From the NCBI GenBank assembly GCA_964437595.1, contig CAYTHO010000003.1, forward strand, positions 99,770 to 163,769: a stretch of 64,000 bases of DNA, written 5' to 3'. The translations under genes and the position numbers were made by a program. Shown here one piece after another: positions 43,506 through 52,472 of this stretch (the stretch's first letter is position 1; each line of letters begins with the position of its first letter). Source of the stretch: DSYU01 sp964437595 (GTDB taxonomy: Bacteria > Chloroflexota > Anaerolineae > Anaerolineales > Anaerolineaceae). The notes under the pieces are model-generated. The model searched no databases. It was not told where the DNA came from and saw nothing but the letters and a program-made list of their open reading frames with translations.

Positions 43506-43955
43506 TCAGAGTGATATTTTTTGTGGGGCAGAAAGCATTCGGCGAGAAACAGTCACCAGCACGCCGCCAGCAACCAGCGCCGCCGACAGCAGCCCAATCG
43601 CCAGCCAGTTGATGCCTGTCTCGTTAAAAAGGTATGCAGCAATGGAAACAATAAACAGCGCCACCAGCTCCCAGCCCAGAACGCGCAAGAAACGCGGGAG
43701 CAAAGTGTTCTTCGTAATTCCCTTGATAAAATAACTCTCAAAAACAAACCAGCTGATCAACCAGACCATTCCGAGGGTGACCAGGTAAAACCGGTCCAGC
43801 GCCCTGGGCAGGTAAGAATTATCTGCCAGCGCCGACAGCGCCAAGCTGGCCAGCGTCAGGGAGGCTCTGGCCTGGAAAACGATCAGCCCAAACAGAAGAA
43901 ATGCGATGACAGTGAAGATGATTGCCATGACGCGAGTGAGCCAGTGAGGTTTCAT
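43506..43955 (-). CDS. Small four-helix membrane protein, unknown
   Basis: A 149-residue protein with four predicted membrane helices (about 8-28, 55-75, 90-110, 118-138) and short basic loops. No family recognised. Its ATG overlaps the stop of the radical SAM gene by 4 bases (ATGA), so synthesis of the two is coupled. The next gene, for the 855-residue protein, starts 10 bases after it. An uptake, anchoring or modification-target role is open. Confidence 0.75.
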   Translation of the reverse strand: MKPHWLTRVMAIIFTVIAFLLFGLIVFQARASLTLASLALSALADNSYLPRALDRFYLVTLGMVWLISWFVFESYFIKGITKNTLLPRFLRVLGWELVALFIVSIAAYLFNETGINWLAIGLLSAALVAGGVLVTVSRRMLSAPQKISL

Positions 43956-45766
43956 ACGGGTGAGTTTGGGTCCTGTTCGGGTACCAGCCAGGGCGGATAG
44001 GGTTTTCCCTGATCGTGCAAATAGCTGGAATACAGCAATTTTAGCGTATCATGCATATAATACTGCCCAAATCGCTTTATGGGTAGAGCATTGAGCAGGT
44101 GTGAAACCAGCAGCTCCGCCATTTCCTCATCCATCCCAGAGGACACCTGGTAATCGAAGTAGATTGCCAGGTCTTTTTCCGGCAGATCTTTCACCTTTTT
44201 GATCCCGAAGTGTTTGGGGTTCACGTGCGCCGGTGAATACCGCTCGAGAACGAATGTGCCAGGCGAGGCCGAGTGGATCCACTGTTGGTGCGCGTAAAGG
44301 AAGTTCACCGTTTCCTGTGCGTGCTCGATGGTTTCACCCGGAAAGCCAAAGAAGAAGAATGTGTGATTCCAAATGCCGGCTTCCGCGCTTTCTCGCAAAA
44401 TGCGGCTCATATACTCCCGGCGGGTGCCTTTCACCATATGATCAATCATCGTTTCCGAGGCGGTCTCCAGGCCAAACATCAGCATCCGGCAGCCGCCGCG
44501 TTCCATCTGTTTCAGTAAGTCTTCCGAAAGGGGCCGGTCAAAGCGCACGCAGCCGCACCAGTGGATAGGGTCGCCCCTGGATTCCAACTGCTGCGAGATA
44601 TGGCGTAAGTTGCGCGGGGTGATAGCCTCATCGGCGAAGAAGATGTGCCGCGCGCCGTATTTCTCTTGCAGAGCCAGCATCTGCTCGACCACGTGTTCGG
44701 CGCGCAGCTGGCGGTACGTATTCGACCAACCGTAACCCACATTGCAGAAAGCGCATTTTCCATGATAACACCCATGCGAGGTGATCAGCGGCAGCACGGG
44801 TTCTGGCGTGAAATACAGGTTCAGCGGCAAACCGTCGAAATCTGGCAGGTTGTCGAGCGCTTCCTCATCCGGGCATTCTGCAACCACTTTCTCTTGCGCG
44901 GGCGCGGCGCCTCCGGTTTGGGCTTGGATTTTCCCCGCCGCGTCGCGGTAAACCAGGTTGGGGACGCTGGATAAAGATTGTTTCGCGTCGATCGCTTCCA
45001 CCAGCCGCAGCAGGGGTAGCTGACCATCGCCAATTACGGCGCTGTCAAAGCATTGGAAGATTTGAGGAGCGTGGGCAAGTTGCTCGCGCAGCATGGTCAC
45101 ATGCGGCCCGCCAATTACAACGTGGCAGCGCAGCCCGACTTTTTTGATCAGGCGCCCGAGCGTCATCCCGGCCAGCATCTGGCTCAAGGTAGGGATGGAA
45201 ATGCCAACGATATCCGGCGCGTCGCGCTGGATATCGGGTAGCACCTGGGTTTGATAGAACTCCAGGAAGGGGTTGATCCGTGAATCCTGCACCGCCTGCA
45301 GCAAGCTCGTACTGCTGTCTTCGGAAATGGCAGAACGGAAACTGGTGAATTCGATATTAGCAGGGTGAAATGGCAGGGATGCAATTTGCAGGCACTGCGC
45401 GAGGACCAAAAAGGCATCCAGGCTGGCCTGCGGATCGTAAAAACCGGGGCCGCGCATCACCGCTTTCGCTGGCTCAACACGCTCCGCCAGCGCGGGCCCG
45501 TCGCTCAATACCCACTGCACCAGCTTGGGGTCGGGCAAGCGCCGCGCATCGTAATCCGGCGCAAGTTTCGACCCAAACTGCCGCTGGGCGCGATCCACCG
45601 ACTGCTCAATTGTCGAGCGTGAGAGCAGGGTATCGTACAGCTCAATATTTAAATCGCGCTGCCGTACTGCAACCCCTTTTGCCCGTAGAAATGCAGTCAG
45701 CGTGGGCAGCGCCAGGTGCGGCATAGTCGGAGCCCACTGGGGCGGGAAAAAGAGCGCAACTTTCAT
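43952..45766 (-). CDS. B12-binding-domain radical SAM protein
   Basis: A 604-residue protein: a cobalamin-binding-like Rossmann domain (about 120-260, with DIVGISIPTLSQ and VVIGGPHVT) precedes a radical SAM core. The cluster motif is SHGCYHGKCAFC at about 331-341, that is Cx4Cx2C instead of the usual Cx3Cx2C. It is followed by FFADEAI and GLETASETMIDHM, typical of the B12-radical SAM class. Such proteins methylate or rearrange unreactive carbons. No substrate is apparent. It sits 6 bases after the transporter ATPase gene and overlaps the small membrane protein gene. Confidence 0.88.
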   Translation of the reverse strand: MKVALFFPPQWAPTMPHLALPTLTAFLRAKGVAVRQRDLNIELYDTLLSRSTIEQSVDRAQRQFGSKLAPDYDARRLPDPKLVQWVLSDGPALAERVEPAKAVMRGPGFYDPQASLDAFLVLAQCLQIASLPFHPANIEFTSFRSAISEDSSTSLLQAVQDSRINPFLEFYQTQVLPDIQRDAPDIVGISIPTLSQMLAGMTLGRLIKKVGLRCHVVIGGPHVTMLREQLAHAPQIFQCFDSAVIGDGQLPLLRLVEAIDAKQSLSSVPNLVYRDAAGKIQAQTGGAAPAQEKVVAECPDEEALDNLPDFDGLPLNLYFTPEPVLPLITSHGCYHGKCAFCNVGYGWSNTYRQLRAEHVVEQMLALQEKYGARHIFFADEAITPRNLRHISQQLESRGDPIHWCGCVRFDRPLSEDLLKQMERGGCRMLMFGLETASETMIDHMVKGTRREYMSRILRESAEAGIWNHTFFFFGFPGETIEHAQETVNFLYAHQQWIHSASPGTFVLERYSPAHVNPKHFGIKKVKDLPEKDLAIYFDYQVSSGMDEEMAELLVSHLLNALPIKRFGQYYMHDTLKLLYSSYLHDQGKPYPPWLVPEQDPNSPV

Positions 45767-45772
45767 CCGCCG

Positions 45773-46855
45773 CTACCTGGTGCCCGCGATCTGTCCCCCT
45801 GAATGGACCACTTCGGTCTCAGAGCGATAGAGATGGCAGCGCACTTTATGCCCCACTTCCATCAGATAGTAATCAGGCGTCTCAACATTACAAACGCCGG
45901 GCATAAAACTGCTGCAGCGAGGGTGGAATGGGCAGCCCTTTGGAATGGAATAAGGGTCCGGCACCATGCCTTTGATCGATGCCAGCCGCTTGCCGCGCGA
46001 TTTTTCGCCCAATCGCGGAATCGACTGGAGCAGCGAGCGGGTATAGGGGTGCAGCGGGTTATAGAAGATCGCATCCACCGGTGCCTCTTCCACGACTTTA
46101 CCAAGGTACATAACCACAACGTTCTCCGCCATTTGAGCAATTACGCCCAGGTTGTGGGTGATGAACATAATCGCCATGCCCAAATCCTTTTGCAGGTTGC
46201 GCATCAGGGTCAGAATCTGTGCCTCGGTGGTTACATCCAGGGCGGTGGTAGGCTCATCCGCGATCAACAGGCTGGGGTGACAGGACAGCGCCATGGCGAT
46301 CATCGCGCGCTGGCGCATTCCGCCGCTCAGCTCGTAGGAAAAGCGGTTAATGGTGCGCGCGGGCTGCGGCATGCCCACTTTATCAAGCATATCAATTGCT
46401 ATCTTGTGCGCCACCTCTTGCGACACCTTCTGGTGCAGCATGATGCCTTCTTCGATCTGGTTGCCAATGGTATGCACCGGGCTGAGCGATGTCATTGGTT
46501 CCTGAAACACCATAGATATTTCCCCACCGCGAATGCTGCGGGCGCGATCGCCGTAACCGTCGAGCGCGGCAAGATCAATCAGCTCGCTGGTTTCCGTTTT
46601 CCCCGAACCCGCGGACCTTGGACGGGTTTGGAACCAGATATGTCCTTCGACAATTTTGCCTGGTTTCGGGACAATGCGCATGATTGAGCGGGCCGCAACG
46701 CTTTTTCCGCAGCCCGACTCGCCCACCACGCCCAACGTCTTCCCGCGGTGGATTTCAAAATCAGCGCCATCTACCGCCCGAACCAAACCCTCATTCAGAT
46801 AGAAGTATGTTTTTAGATTCTCAACTTTTACCAGCACGTCTTTTTGTTCAATCAC
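45773..46855 (-). CDS. Opp/Dpp-type ABC transporter ATP-binding protein (DppD-like)
   Basis: A 360-residue ATPase powering import. Walker A is GESGCGKS near residue 42, the signature LSGGMRQR, Walker B LLIADEPTTALD, and the C-terminal oligopeptide-transporter Cys cluster CPFHPRCSSFMPGVC, which separates DppD/OppD-type ATPases from others. GTG start with AGGAG 8 bases upstream. One of two ATPases of this importer; the other (DppF-like) heads the gene set at 51.3-52.4 kb. Family 5 importers carry peptides, but in Thermotogae and Chloroflexota several carry plant oligosaccharides, which fits the surroundings. Confidence 0.95.
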   Translation of the reverse strand: MIEQKDVLVKVENLKTYFYLNEGLVRAVDGADFEIHRGKTLGVVGESGCGKSVAARSIMRIVPKPGKIVEGHIWFQTRPRSAGSGKTETSELIDLAALDGYGDRARSIRGGEISMVFQEPMTSLSPVHTIGNQIEEGIMLHQKVSQEVAHKIAIDMLDKVGMPQPARTINRFSYELSGGMRQRAMIAMALSCHPSLLIADEPTTALDVTTEAQILTLMRNLQKDLGMAIMFITHNLGVIAQMAENVVVMYLGKVVEEAPVDAIFYNPLHPYTRSLLQSIPRLGEKSRGKRLASIKGMVPDPYSIPKGCPFHPRCSSFMPGVCNVETPDYYLMEVGHKVRCHLYRSETEVVHSGGQIAGTR

Positions 46856-46866
46856 GTCAGCATCTC

Positions 46867-48006
46867 CTATCTGGCATACGGATCGGCAGCATCCCGCAGG
46901 CCATCGCCGAGGAAGTTAAAGGCCAGCACGGATAAAATCACCGCTAGGGCCGGGAAGAAAACCCATGGCGCAAGCACAACCGAGCGCAAGTTCTGTGCTT
47001 CTTGCAGCAGCACGCCCCAGCTGATCGCCGGCGCGCGCAGGCCCAGGCCAATAAAGCTCAAGCCGGTCTCACTGATGATCATCCCAGGGATCGCCAGGGT
47101 CAGGCTGGCAATGATGTAACTCAAGAAAGATGGCACCATGTGGCGAAGGATAATGCGCATTTCGCTCGATCCGCTCAGGCGGGCCGCCAGGATGAAATCT
47201 TCCTCGCGCAAGGCCAGGAAGCGCCCGCGCACCACGCGCGCCAGGCCGGTCCAACTGATCAGCGAGAGGATGACCGTGATACCAAAGTAGATGGCGATCA
47301 CCGGCCAGGTAGCCGGTAAGGCGGCACTCAGCGACATCCACAGCGGAATCGAGGGAATCGACCGGACAAATTCGATCACGCGCTGGATGGCCGTATCAAT
47401 CTGCCCGCCAAAGTAACCGGAAATACCACCAATGATAATCCCCAGGACCAGACTGAGAAGAACACCAATCAAGCCAATGGATAGAGAAATCCGCGCTCCG
47501 TAAGCCACCCGAGAAGCAATATCGCGCCCCAGGCGATCGGCCCCAAAAATAAATATCCCCTGTTCGGAATGCTCAACCTCCAGGCCATACGCGTGACGCT
47601 CCATAGGGATAAGGCCCCATAATTCGTACTTTGTTCCTTTAACAAAGAGCCGGATTGGGTACATGGTCGACGTATCTTCCTTGTACGTGCTTTGCAAGGT
47701 ATCCGGATCTCGGGTACGCACAATTTTGTAGACAAAGGGAAAATGGAAGTTTCCCTCGGTATCGCGAAGGTGAATAGGGGTAGGTGGAGTCAATTTATAC
47801 TGGACAAATTTCTGCTCCGGATCATATGGAGCAAAAAACTCGCAGAAAATTGCCACGATATAGAGAAAAATAATGATCACCCCGCTGATGAGCGCCATCT
47901 TGTGCTTGCGGAACTTCCACCACATCAGCAGCCAGGGCGGGGCAACATATATCCGTTCCTCTTCGGGTTGGGCTTCCAGGTTTGACTCAACAACTTCGTC
48001 ATCCAT
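46867..48006 (-). CDS. ABC transporter permease, DppC/OppC-like
   Basis: A 379-residue membrane subunit. After an acidic ~25-residue N-terminus the first helix (about 38-60) precedes an unusually long extracytoplasmic insert (about 65-150, with charged segments such as RTRDPDTLQSTYKED and a GADRLGRDIASRV motif). Then come five helices and the EAA-like loop contacting the ATPase (ARLSGSSEMRIILRHMVPS). It pairs with the DppB-like permease whose gene ends 18 bases upstream. GAGAGG precedes the ATG. Confidence 0.94.
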   Translation of the reverse strand: MDDEVVESNLEAQPEEERIYVAPPWLLMWWKFRKHKMALISGVIIIFLYIVAIFCEFFAPYDPEQKFVQYKLTPPTPIHLRDTEGNFHFPFVYKIVRTRDPDTLQSTYKEDTSTMYPIRLFVKGTKYELWGLIPMERHAYGLEVEHSEQGIFIFGADRLGRDIASRVAYGARISLSIGLIGVLLSLVLGIIIGGISGYFGGQIDTAIQRVIEFVRSIPSIPLWMSLSAALPATWPVIAIYFGITVILSLISWTGLARVVRGRFLALREEDFILAARLSGSSEMRIILRHMVPSFLSYIIASLTLAIPGMIISETGLSFIGLGLRAPAISWGVLLQEAQNLRSVVLAPWVFFPALAVILSVLAFNFLGDGLRDAADPYAR

Positions 48007-48024
48007 TCGGGGTTTCCTCTCTCT

Positions 48025-49011
48025 TTATGACAGGCGAATGCGGGGGTCGACCCACGCCAGAAGAACGTCAGATACCAGCGTGCCAATCACCGTTAACGAA
48101 CTGAGCAGCAGCAAGAAGCTGCCCGCCAGGTACATATCCTGTGACGTTAGCGCGCGCAGCATCATAGGGCCGGTGGTTTGCAGGCTGAGTACAACAGAGA
48201 TCAACGTGGCGCCCGAGATCAGGTTGGCTAACTCCCAACCAACCGTACTAAAGAAGGGGTTGAGCGCTACGCGGACCGGGTACTTCCAGATAAGATTGCT
48301 TTCTTTAATTCCCTTCGCGCGGGCCGTTTCCACATAGGGCTTATTCAATTCGTCCAGCAAATTCGCGCGCGTGGTGCGCAAGCCGCCTGCCGTACTGTTG
48401 AGCGCCAGGATCAGGATGGGAATCCAGATATGCTTCAGCATATCGATAAACTTCGCAAACGACCACGGCGCGTTCATAAATTCATTGGAATACAGCCCTC
48501 CAACATTGAGCCCAAGGGAGCTCATCGCCCACCACATGATTAACAACGCCAGCAAAAAACCCGGGGTGCCAACCCCGATAAAACTAAATAACGTCACCAG
48601 ATAATCCGGAATGGAATACTGGTGGGTGGCTGAAAAAACACCCAATGGTATGGCTACAAACCAACTGACCAAAAGAGCAGCCAGTGAGAGGATCACTGTG
48701 GTCCCCATACGGTCCCAGATTAAATCTTTCACCGGCCTCTGCCACTCCATGGATTGGCCCCAATCACCGCGCATCAGGATGCCCCCAATCCACTTAAAGT
48801 ACTGCTGGTGCACCGGTAGACCCAGGCCATAACGCTCCCGCAGATTTTCTAGCTCGGTGACGTCAATGGTATCTCCCTGTGAGCGCAGTTGCGAGGCATA
48901 GGATGAGAGAAAATCTCCTGGCGGCAGTTGAATCACTATGAAAGAGATAATTGAAATCACGAACAGCGTGGGGATCATAATGGCAATCCGCCGGATGATA
49001 TAACCGATCAT
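48025..49011 (-). CDS. ABC transporter permease, DppB/OppB-like
   Basis: A 328-residue membrane subunit with the classical start MIGYIIRRIAIMIPTLF, six helices, and the ATPase-contact loop ETARAKGIKESNLIWKYPVR. A short periplasmic helix region (about 30-85) contains the family's ERYGLGLPVHQQYFKWI. GGAGGG lies 6 bases upstream of its ATG. It is preceded by a 12-base-pair stem-loop that separates it from the binding-protein gene, and followed by the DppC-like gene. Confidence 0.95.
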   Translation of the reverse strand: MIGYIIRRIAIMIPTLFVISIISFIVIQLPPGDFLSSYASQLRSQGDTIDVTELENLRERYGLGLPVHQQYFKWIGGILMRGDWGQSMEWQRPVKDLIWDRMGTTVILSLAALLVSWFVAIPLGVFSATHQYSIPDYLVTLFSFIGVGTPGFLLALLIMWWAMSSLGLNVGGLYSNEFMNAPWSFAKFIDMLKHIWIPILILALNSTAGGLRTTRANLLDELNKPYVETARAKGIKESNLIWKYPVRVALNPFFSTVGWELANLISGATLISVVLSLQTTGPMMLRALTSQDMYLAGSFLLLLSSLTVIGTLVSDVLLAWVDPRIRLS

Positions 49012-49064
49012 TGATACCCTCCAATTATGTCTCGCAGCAATAACACCAACGAGCGTACCCGGGT

Positions 49065-49092
49065 GGTGGGGGTGGAGTGTTCCACCCCCACC
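49065..49092 (-). promoter_or_regulatory. Stable stem-loop between binding-protein and permease genes
   Basis: A perfect 12-base inverted repeat (GGTGGGGGTGGA/TCCACCCCCACC) with a 4-base loop, between the stop of the substrate-binding-protein gene and the permease start. No T-run follows in the transcription direction. This type of intergenic hairpin commonly protects the upstream message so that binding protein is made in excess over permeases; partial termination is the other possibility. Confidence 0.6.
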
Positions 49093-49117
49093 TGCCTTGT
49101 GTCTTGCTTTCGCAGAA

Positions 49118-51178
49118 CTATGCGGCCTTGATTACGTGCTTTTCCGGCTCGTCCCAGAAGTACGTTTCCGTCTGGTACACATTCTCATCACCGGTGGTGT
49201 CATCATTCGGGAAGCCCGCGATGAAGTTACGAAGGCCGTTCTTGACAATACAGGGTGAAGGTGTTTCACCGAGAATACCAACCATTGGAACTTCCTCGGC
49301 CCAGATTTTCAGGATCTCTGTGAACTTCTCGGTCTGCTTGTCCGGATCGGGTTCAACGGTGACCTCATCCCAGATATCCCAAATCTTCTTGACAAAGGAA
49401 TCCGCAGGGGGTTCCTCAGCCGCCGGCTCTTCGGGAGTGTTCCAGAAGGCGGCATAAGCGCAGGCCCATGGGCGGTCGGGCTGGACGCCGCGGAAGATGA
49501 TAGCCTCAGGCACCAGCGGCAGCACGGTGCGGTCGCCGCCCCAGTAGCCAGCCTCGATATCATTGTTCTCGTAGTGCTCAGTGTACAGCGCGCGCTCGGC
49601 GTACTTGTAGGCGGCCTTAATACCGATTGCACCCAGGTAGTCAATGACCTGGAGAACCGTATCTTCCTCAGGCGTACCAGTCTGGTACGTTGATTCGATG
49701 TTGAAGCTGATCGGGCCGCTGCCGTCTTTCCACAAGCGGAAACCCTCTCCATCTTTCTTATCGTACCCTTCCGCATCCAGCAGCTCATTGGCCTTGTCCG
49801 GATCGTACTCGATGTAGGCGTTTGAAGCGGGCTCGTAGTACTGCGGCGAGAAGGGCAGCGGGCTGTACTGGCGCGGTTTCAACATGCCGTCCCAAACGAG
49901 TTCGTTGATCGAATCACGATCGACGCACAGGTTCATGGCGATACGCACATTGCGGTTCTGGAAGAACTCGCGCAGCTTGGGTTCCTTGGTGGTGTGGTTG
50001 GGCTGCATGGCCTGGTGACCAGCGCTGATGCCGAGCACCACTTTGTAATCGCCTTTCTCTTCGCCCGACTTGTAGAGGGTGTAGTTACCAAAGCTCATGT
50101 GGCGGGCCTGGAAATCGATTTCGCCGCCAACCACCCACAGGTTCAACGCCTCGGTGTTCTCAAACAGGCGGTGTTGAATGTTATCCAGGTAGGGGAGCTG
50201 GTTGCCTTCCGGGTCCACGGCAAAGAAGTACGGGTTGCGCTCCATCATGAAGAGCTCGCTGGAGGTGGAGCCGCGCATTAAGAATGGGCCAATACTGGGC
50301 CGGTCAGGGTTCTTATCGAACCGGTTGCGGTCATCGTTGTAATACTTGTCCCATGTTTCAAAGCCCGCGTCCTTCACTGCTTTCTCAAGGGCAGTCTTAT
50401 CGTCCGTAGTTTCCATGTGCCACTGCTTCATATACTCGCTGGGGGTGAAGATGATCCCGCGGGTGAGCCTGTAGATGAACATGGGGTTCGGGTGCGCGAA
50501 CTTGAATTTGCAGGTGAAATCGTCGATGACCTCAAGCTCCATCGGAACGCCAGGGTTCGGGCCCGTGCGCCAGGCAGAACCAACCGTCGGCGCGATGGAC
50601 TTATCCATGATCTCGTACTTATACCACCACTCAACATCTTTCGTGGTCAGGTCATTGCCATCAGACCATTTAGTGCCCTTGCGCAGGTGGAAGATCCATT
50701 CCGTCGCGTCCGCATTGATTTCCCACGATTCCGCCAGGCGGGGATGCAGCGCCAGGTCTTTGTCAAACCAGGCCATACCGCGATCTTGCAGCTTGGTGGG
50801 GCCCCAGCGATCCGACACGCCGTTAAAGCCTCGGCGGATACCGCCGCCGTATTTACCAACACTCTCAACCCCAGTCATCACAGCGGGGTTGACCGGCAGG
50901 CGTTCCTCAACCGGGGGCAGTTTGCCGCCTTTAACCAATTCCTGCAGCATGGGGGCCTCAAAGAACTTTGGCACCGGGGTGGCAGTGGGGCCGGTGGTAG
51001 CGGTGGCAGCGATATTCACCGGCGGTTTTGTCGCGGTGGGGGGCGGGGGGTTGGTCGCGGTTGGGACAACCGGGGCCTCGGTGGCTTTTGGAGCGCAAGC
51101 TGCCAGGGTGGCGCCAGCGGCTCCAATGGTGGACAGGCGGATAAATTCGCGCCTCGTCATCTTACCTTTTTTCAACAT
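49118..51178 (-). CDS. ABC transporter substrate-binding lipoprotein, family 5
   Basis: A 686-residue extracytoplasmic solute-binding protein (SBP_bac_5). The N-terminus has a Tat-like TRREFIRLS followed by a short hydrophobic stretch and a lipobox (LAAC), so it is exported, perhaps folded, and lipid-anchored. A Thr/Pro/Ala-rich linker (about 35-70) tethers the ligand domain. The body shows family features such as DATEWIFHLRKGTKWSDG and NRNVRIAMNLCVDR. Family 5 binds peptides, nickel or oligosaccharides; the size and genomic setting favour an oligosaccharide (inference). AGAGGAGG lies 7 bases before the ATG. Confidence 0.94.
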   Translation of the reverse strand: MLKKGKMTRREFIRLSTIGAAGATLAACAPKATEAPVVPTATNPPPPTATKPPVNIAATATTGPTATPVPKFFEAPMLQELVKGGKLPPVEERLPVNPAVMTGVESVGKYGGGIRRGFNGVSDRWGPTKLQDRGMAWFDKDLALHPRLAESWEINADATEWIFHLRKGTKWSDGNDLTTKDVEWWYKYEIMDKSIAPTVGSAWRTGPNPGVPMELEVIDDFTCKFKFAHPNPMFIYRLTRGIIFTPSEYMKQWHMETTDDKTALEKAVKDAGFETWDKYYNDDRNRFDKNPDRPSIGPFLMRGSTSSELFMMERNPYFFAVDPEGNQLPYLDNIQHRLFENTEALNLWVVGGEIDFQARHMSFGNYTLYKSGEEKGDYKVVLGISAGHQAMQPNHTTKEPKLREFFQNRNVRIAMNLCVDRDSINELVWDGMLKPRQYSPLPFSPQYYEPASNAYIEYDPDKANELLDAEGYDKKDGEGFRLWKDGSGPISFNIESTYQTGTPEEDTVLQVIDYLGAIGIKAAYKYAERALYTEHYENNDIEAGYWGGDRTVLPLVPEAIIFRGVQPDRPWACAYAAFWNTPEEPAAEEPPADSFVKKIWDIWDEVTVEPDPDKQTEKFTEILKIWAEEVPMVGILGETPSPCIVKNGLRNFIAGFPNDDTTGDENVYQTETYFWDEPEKHVIKAA

Positions 51179-51218
51179 GGTGTTTCCTCCTCTGAGACAA
51201 CTCGTGCGGTAGCACGTT

Positions 51219-51239
51219 ATGCATACGCACGCTATGCAT
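51219..51239. promoter_or_regulatory. Palindrome upstream of the substrate-binding-protein gene
   Basis: ATGCATA (51219-51225) and TATGCAT (51233-51239) form a perfect inverted repeat with a 7-base spacer. It lies 41 bases upstream of the binding-protein start codon. A second small hairpin, CGTGC-4-GCACG (51203-51216), is next to it. Operator or leader structure are both possible. No consensus promoter hexamers could be fixed here. Confidence 0.4.
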
Positions 51240-51348
51240 TCACACGTTAGTGGAATACGTTTCGGCTTGGTTGCTAGTTTGTTCGCTATGATTTTTCAAG
51301 CAGGGGCTTCTCCGCTTCACCTCCTTTCACAAGCAAACAGGCCGCACT

Positions 51349-52404
51349 TCACGATACCTGGGCGGTGCGTATGGGTTCCGAAATTCCCGCGAGTTTTAGT
51401 TCTTCGGCCCGGTGGCAGCTAACAAAGTGTTCCGGTTCGATCTCTCGCAGCGTAGGGGTTTGGGTCCGGCAAACATCCACGCAGTAGCGGCAGCGCGGGT
51501 GAAAATAGCATCCGCTGGGCGGGTTGGCCGGGTCGGCGATATCGCCTTCCAGCACAATCGGCTCGCGTCGCAAACGCGGATTGGGCCGGGGCACGGCTGA
51601 GAGCAGCGCCTCGGTGTACGGGTGTCGCGGGTTAGCGTAGAGCTGCTCCGTCCTGGCGCTTTCGACCAGCTTGCCAACGTACATCACTGCCACCCGGTCG
51701 CTGATATGCTCGACAACGCTCAGATCATGCGAAATAAATAGATACGTCAGGCCAAAATCGTGCTGGAGGTCCTGCAGCAGGTTCAGCGTCTGCGCCGCGA
51801 TGGACACATCCAGCGCCGAAACCGGCTCGTCGCACACCACAATCTGCGGGTGCAGGGCCAGCGCGCGCGCCACGCCAATGCGCTGGCGCTGTCCACCGCT
51901 GAAGGCATGCGGATAGCGTGTCATGTATTCTGGCCGCAGCCCAACCACCTTCAGCAGTTCAGCCACCCGATCCTGCAGCTCCGCTCCGCTGGCAACTTTA
52001 TTCACCAGCAGCGGCTCGCCCACAATCTCCAGCAGCGTCATGCGCGGGTTCAGCGACGAATATGGGTCTTGAAAGATCATCTGAATATTCTGACGAATTT
52101 GCTTTACCTGCTGAGGGTCCAGGCTGGGGATATCCACCCGGCCCAGTTTGCGGTCCTTGAACCAGATGTTCCCTCCGGTCGGCTCGTACGCGCGTAAGAT
52201 CAACCGGCCCGTGGTCGTTTTACCGCAGCCGCTTTCACCCACCAATCCCAGGGTCTCGCCTTCGTGAATAAAGAAGCTGACATCATCCACGGCTTTGACA
52301 TGCCCAACCAGTTTCGAAAACACGAAACCCTTTATGATGGGAAAATGCTTCTTTAGATTATTGACTTCGAGCAAAAGTGGCGTATCGATTGCGTGTTCAG
52401 CCAT
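51349..52404 (-). CDS. Opp/Dpp-type ABC transporter ATP-binding protein (DppF-like)
   Basis: A 351-residue ATPase with Walker A GESGCGKTTTGR near residue 50, signature SGGQRQRIGVARAL, Walker B IVVCDEPVSALD and the C-terminal Cys cluster CYFHPRCRYCVDVC. It is the OppF/DppF type and partners the second ATPase at 45.8-46.9 kb. I prefer the ATG at 52404, where the family fold begins after a few residues; longer upstream starts add unconserved sequence. Unusually, it stands before the binding-protein gene and 170 bases away from it, while its partner ATPase is last in the transporter set. Confidence 0.93.
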   Translation of the reverse strand: MAEHAIDTPLLLEVNNLKKHFPIIKGFVFSKLVGHVKAVDDVSFFIHEGETLGLVGESGCGKTTTGRLILRAYEPTGGNIWFKDRKLGRVDIPSLDPQQVKQIRQNIQMIFQDPYSSLNPRMTLLEIVGEPLLVNKVASGAELQDRVAELLKVVGLRPEYMTRYPHAFSGGQRQRIGVARALALHPQIVVCDEPVSALDVSIAAQTLNLLQDLQHDFGLTYLFISHDLSVVEHISDRVAVMYVGKLVESARTEQLYANPRHPYTEALLSAVPRPNPRLRREPIVLEGDIADPANPPSGCYFHPRCRYCVDVCRTQTPTLREIEPEHFVSCHRAEELKLAGISEPIRTAQVS

Positions 52405-52472
52405 TTGGACCGTTTCCCTCATTTCTGTCGAAATAACATTCGAATCATCGGTATCGAAGCCGCTCTCCTGGA

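Noticed and set aside
45773..52404. A plain dipeptide importer
   Set aside because: Not excluded, but the linked GH4 and PL22 genes make an oligosaccharide more likely; I kept Opp/Dpp-type as a structural description only.
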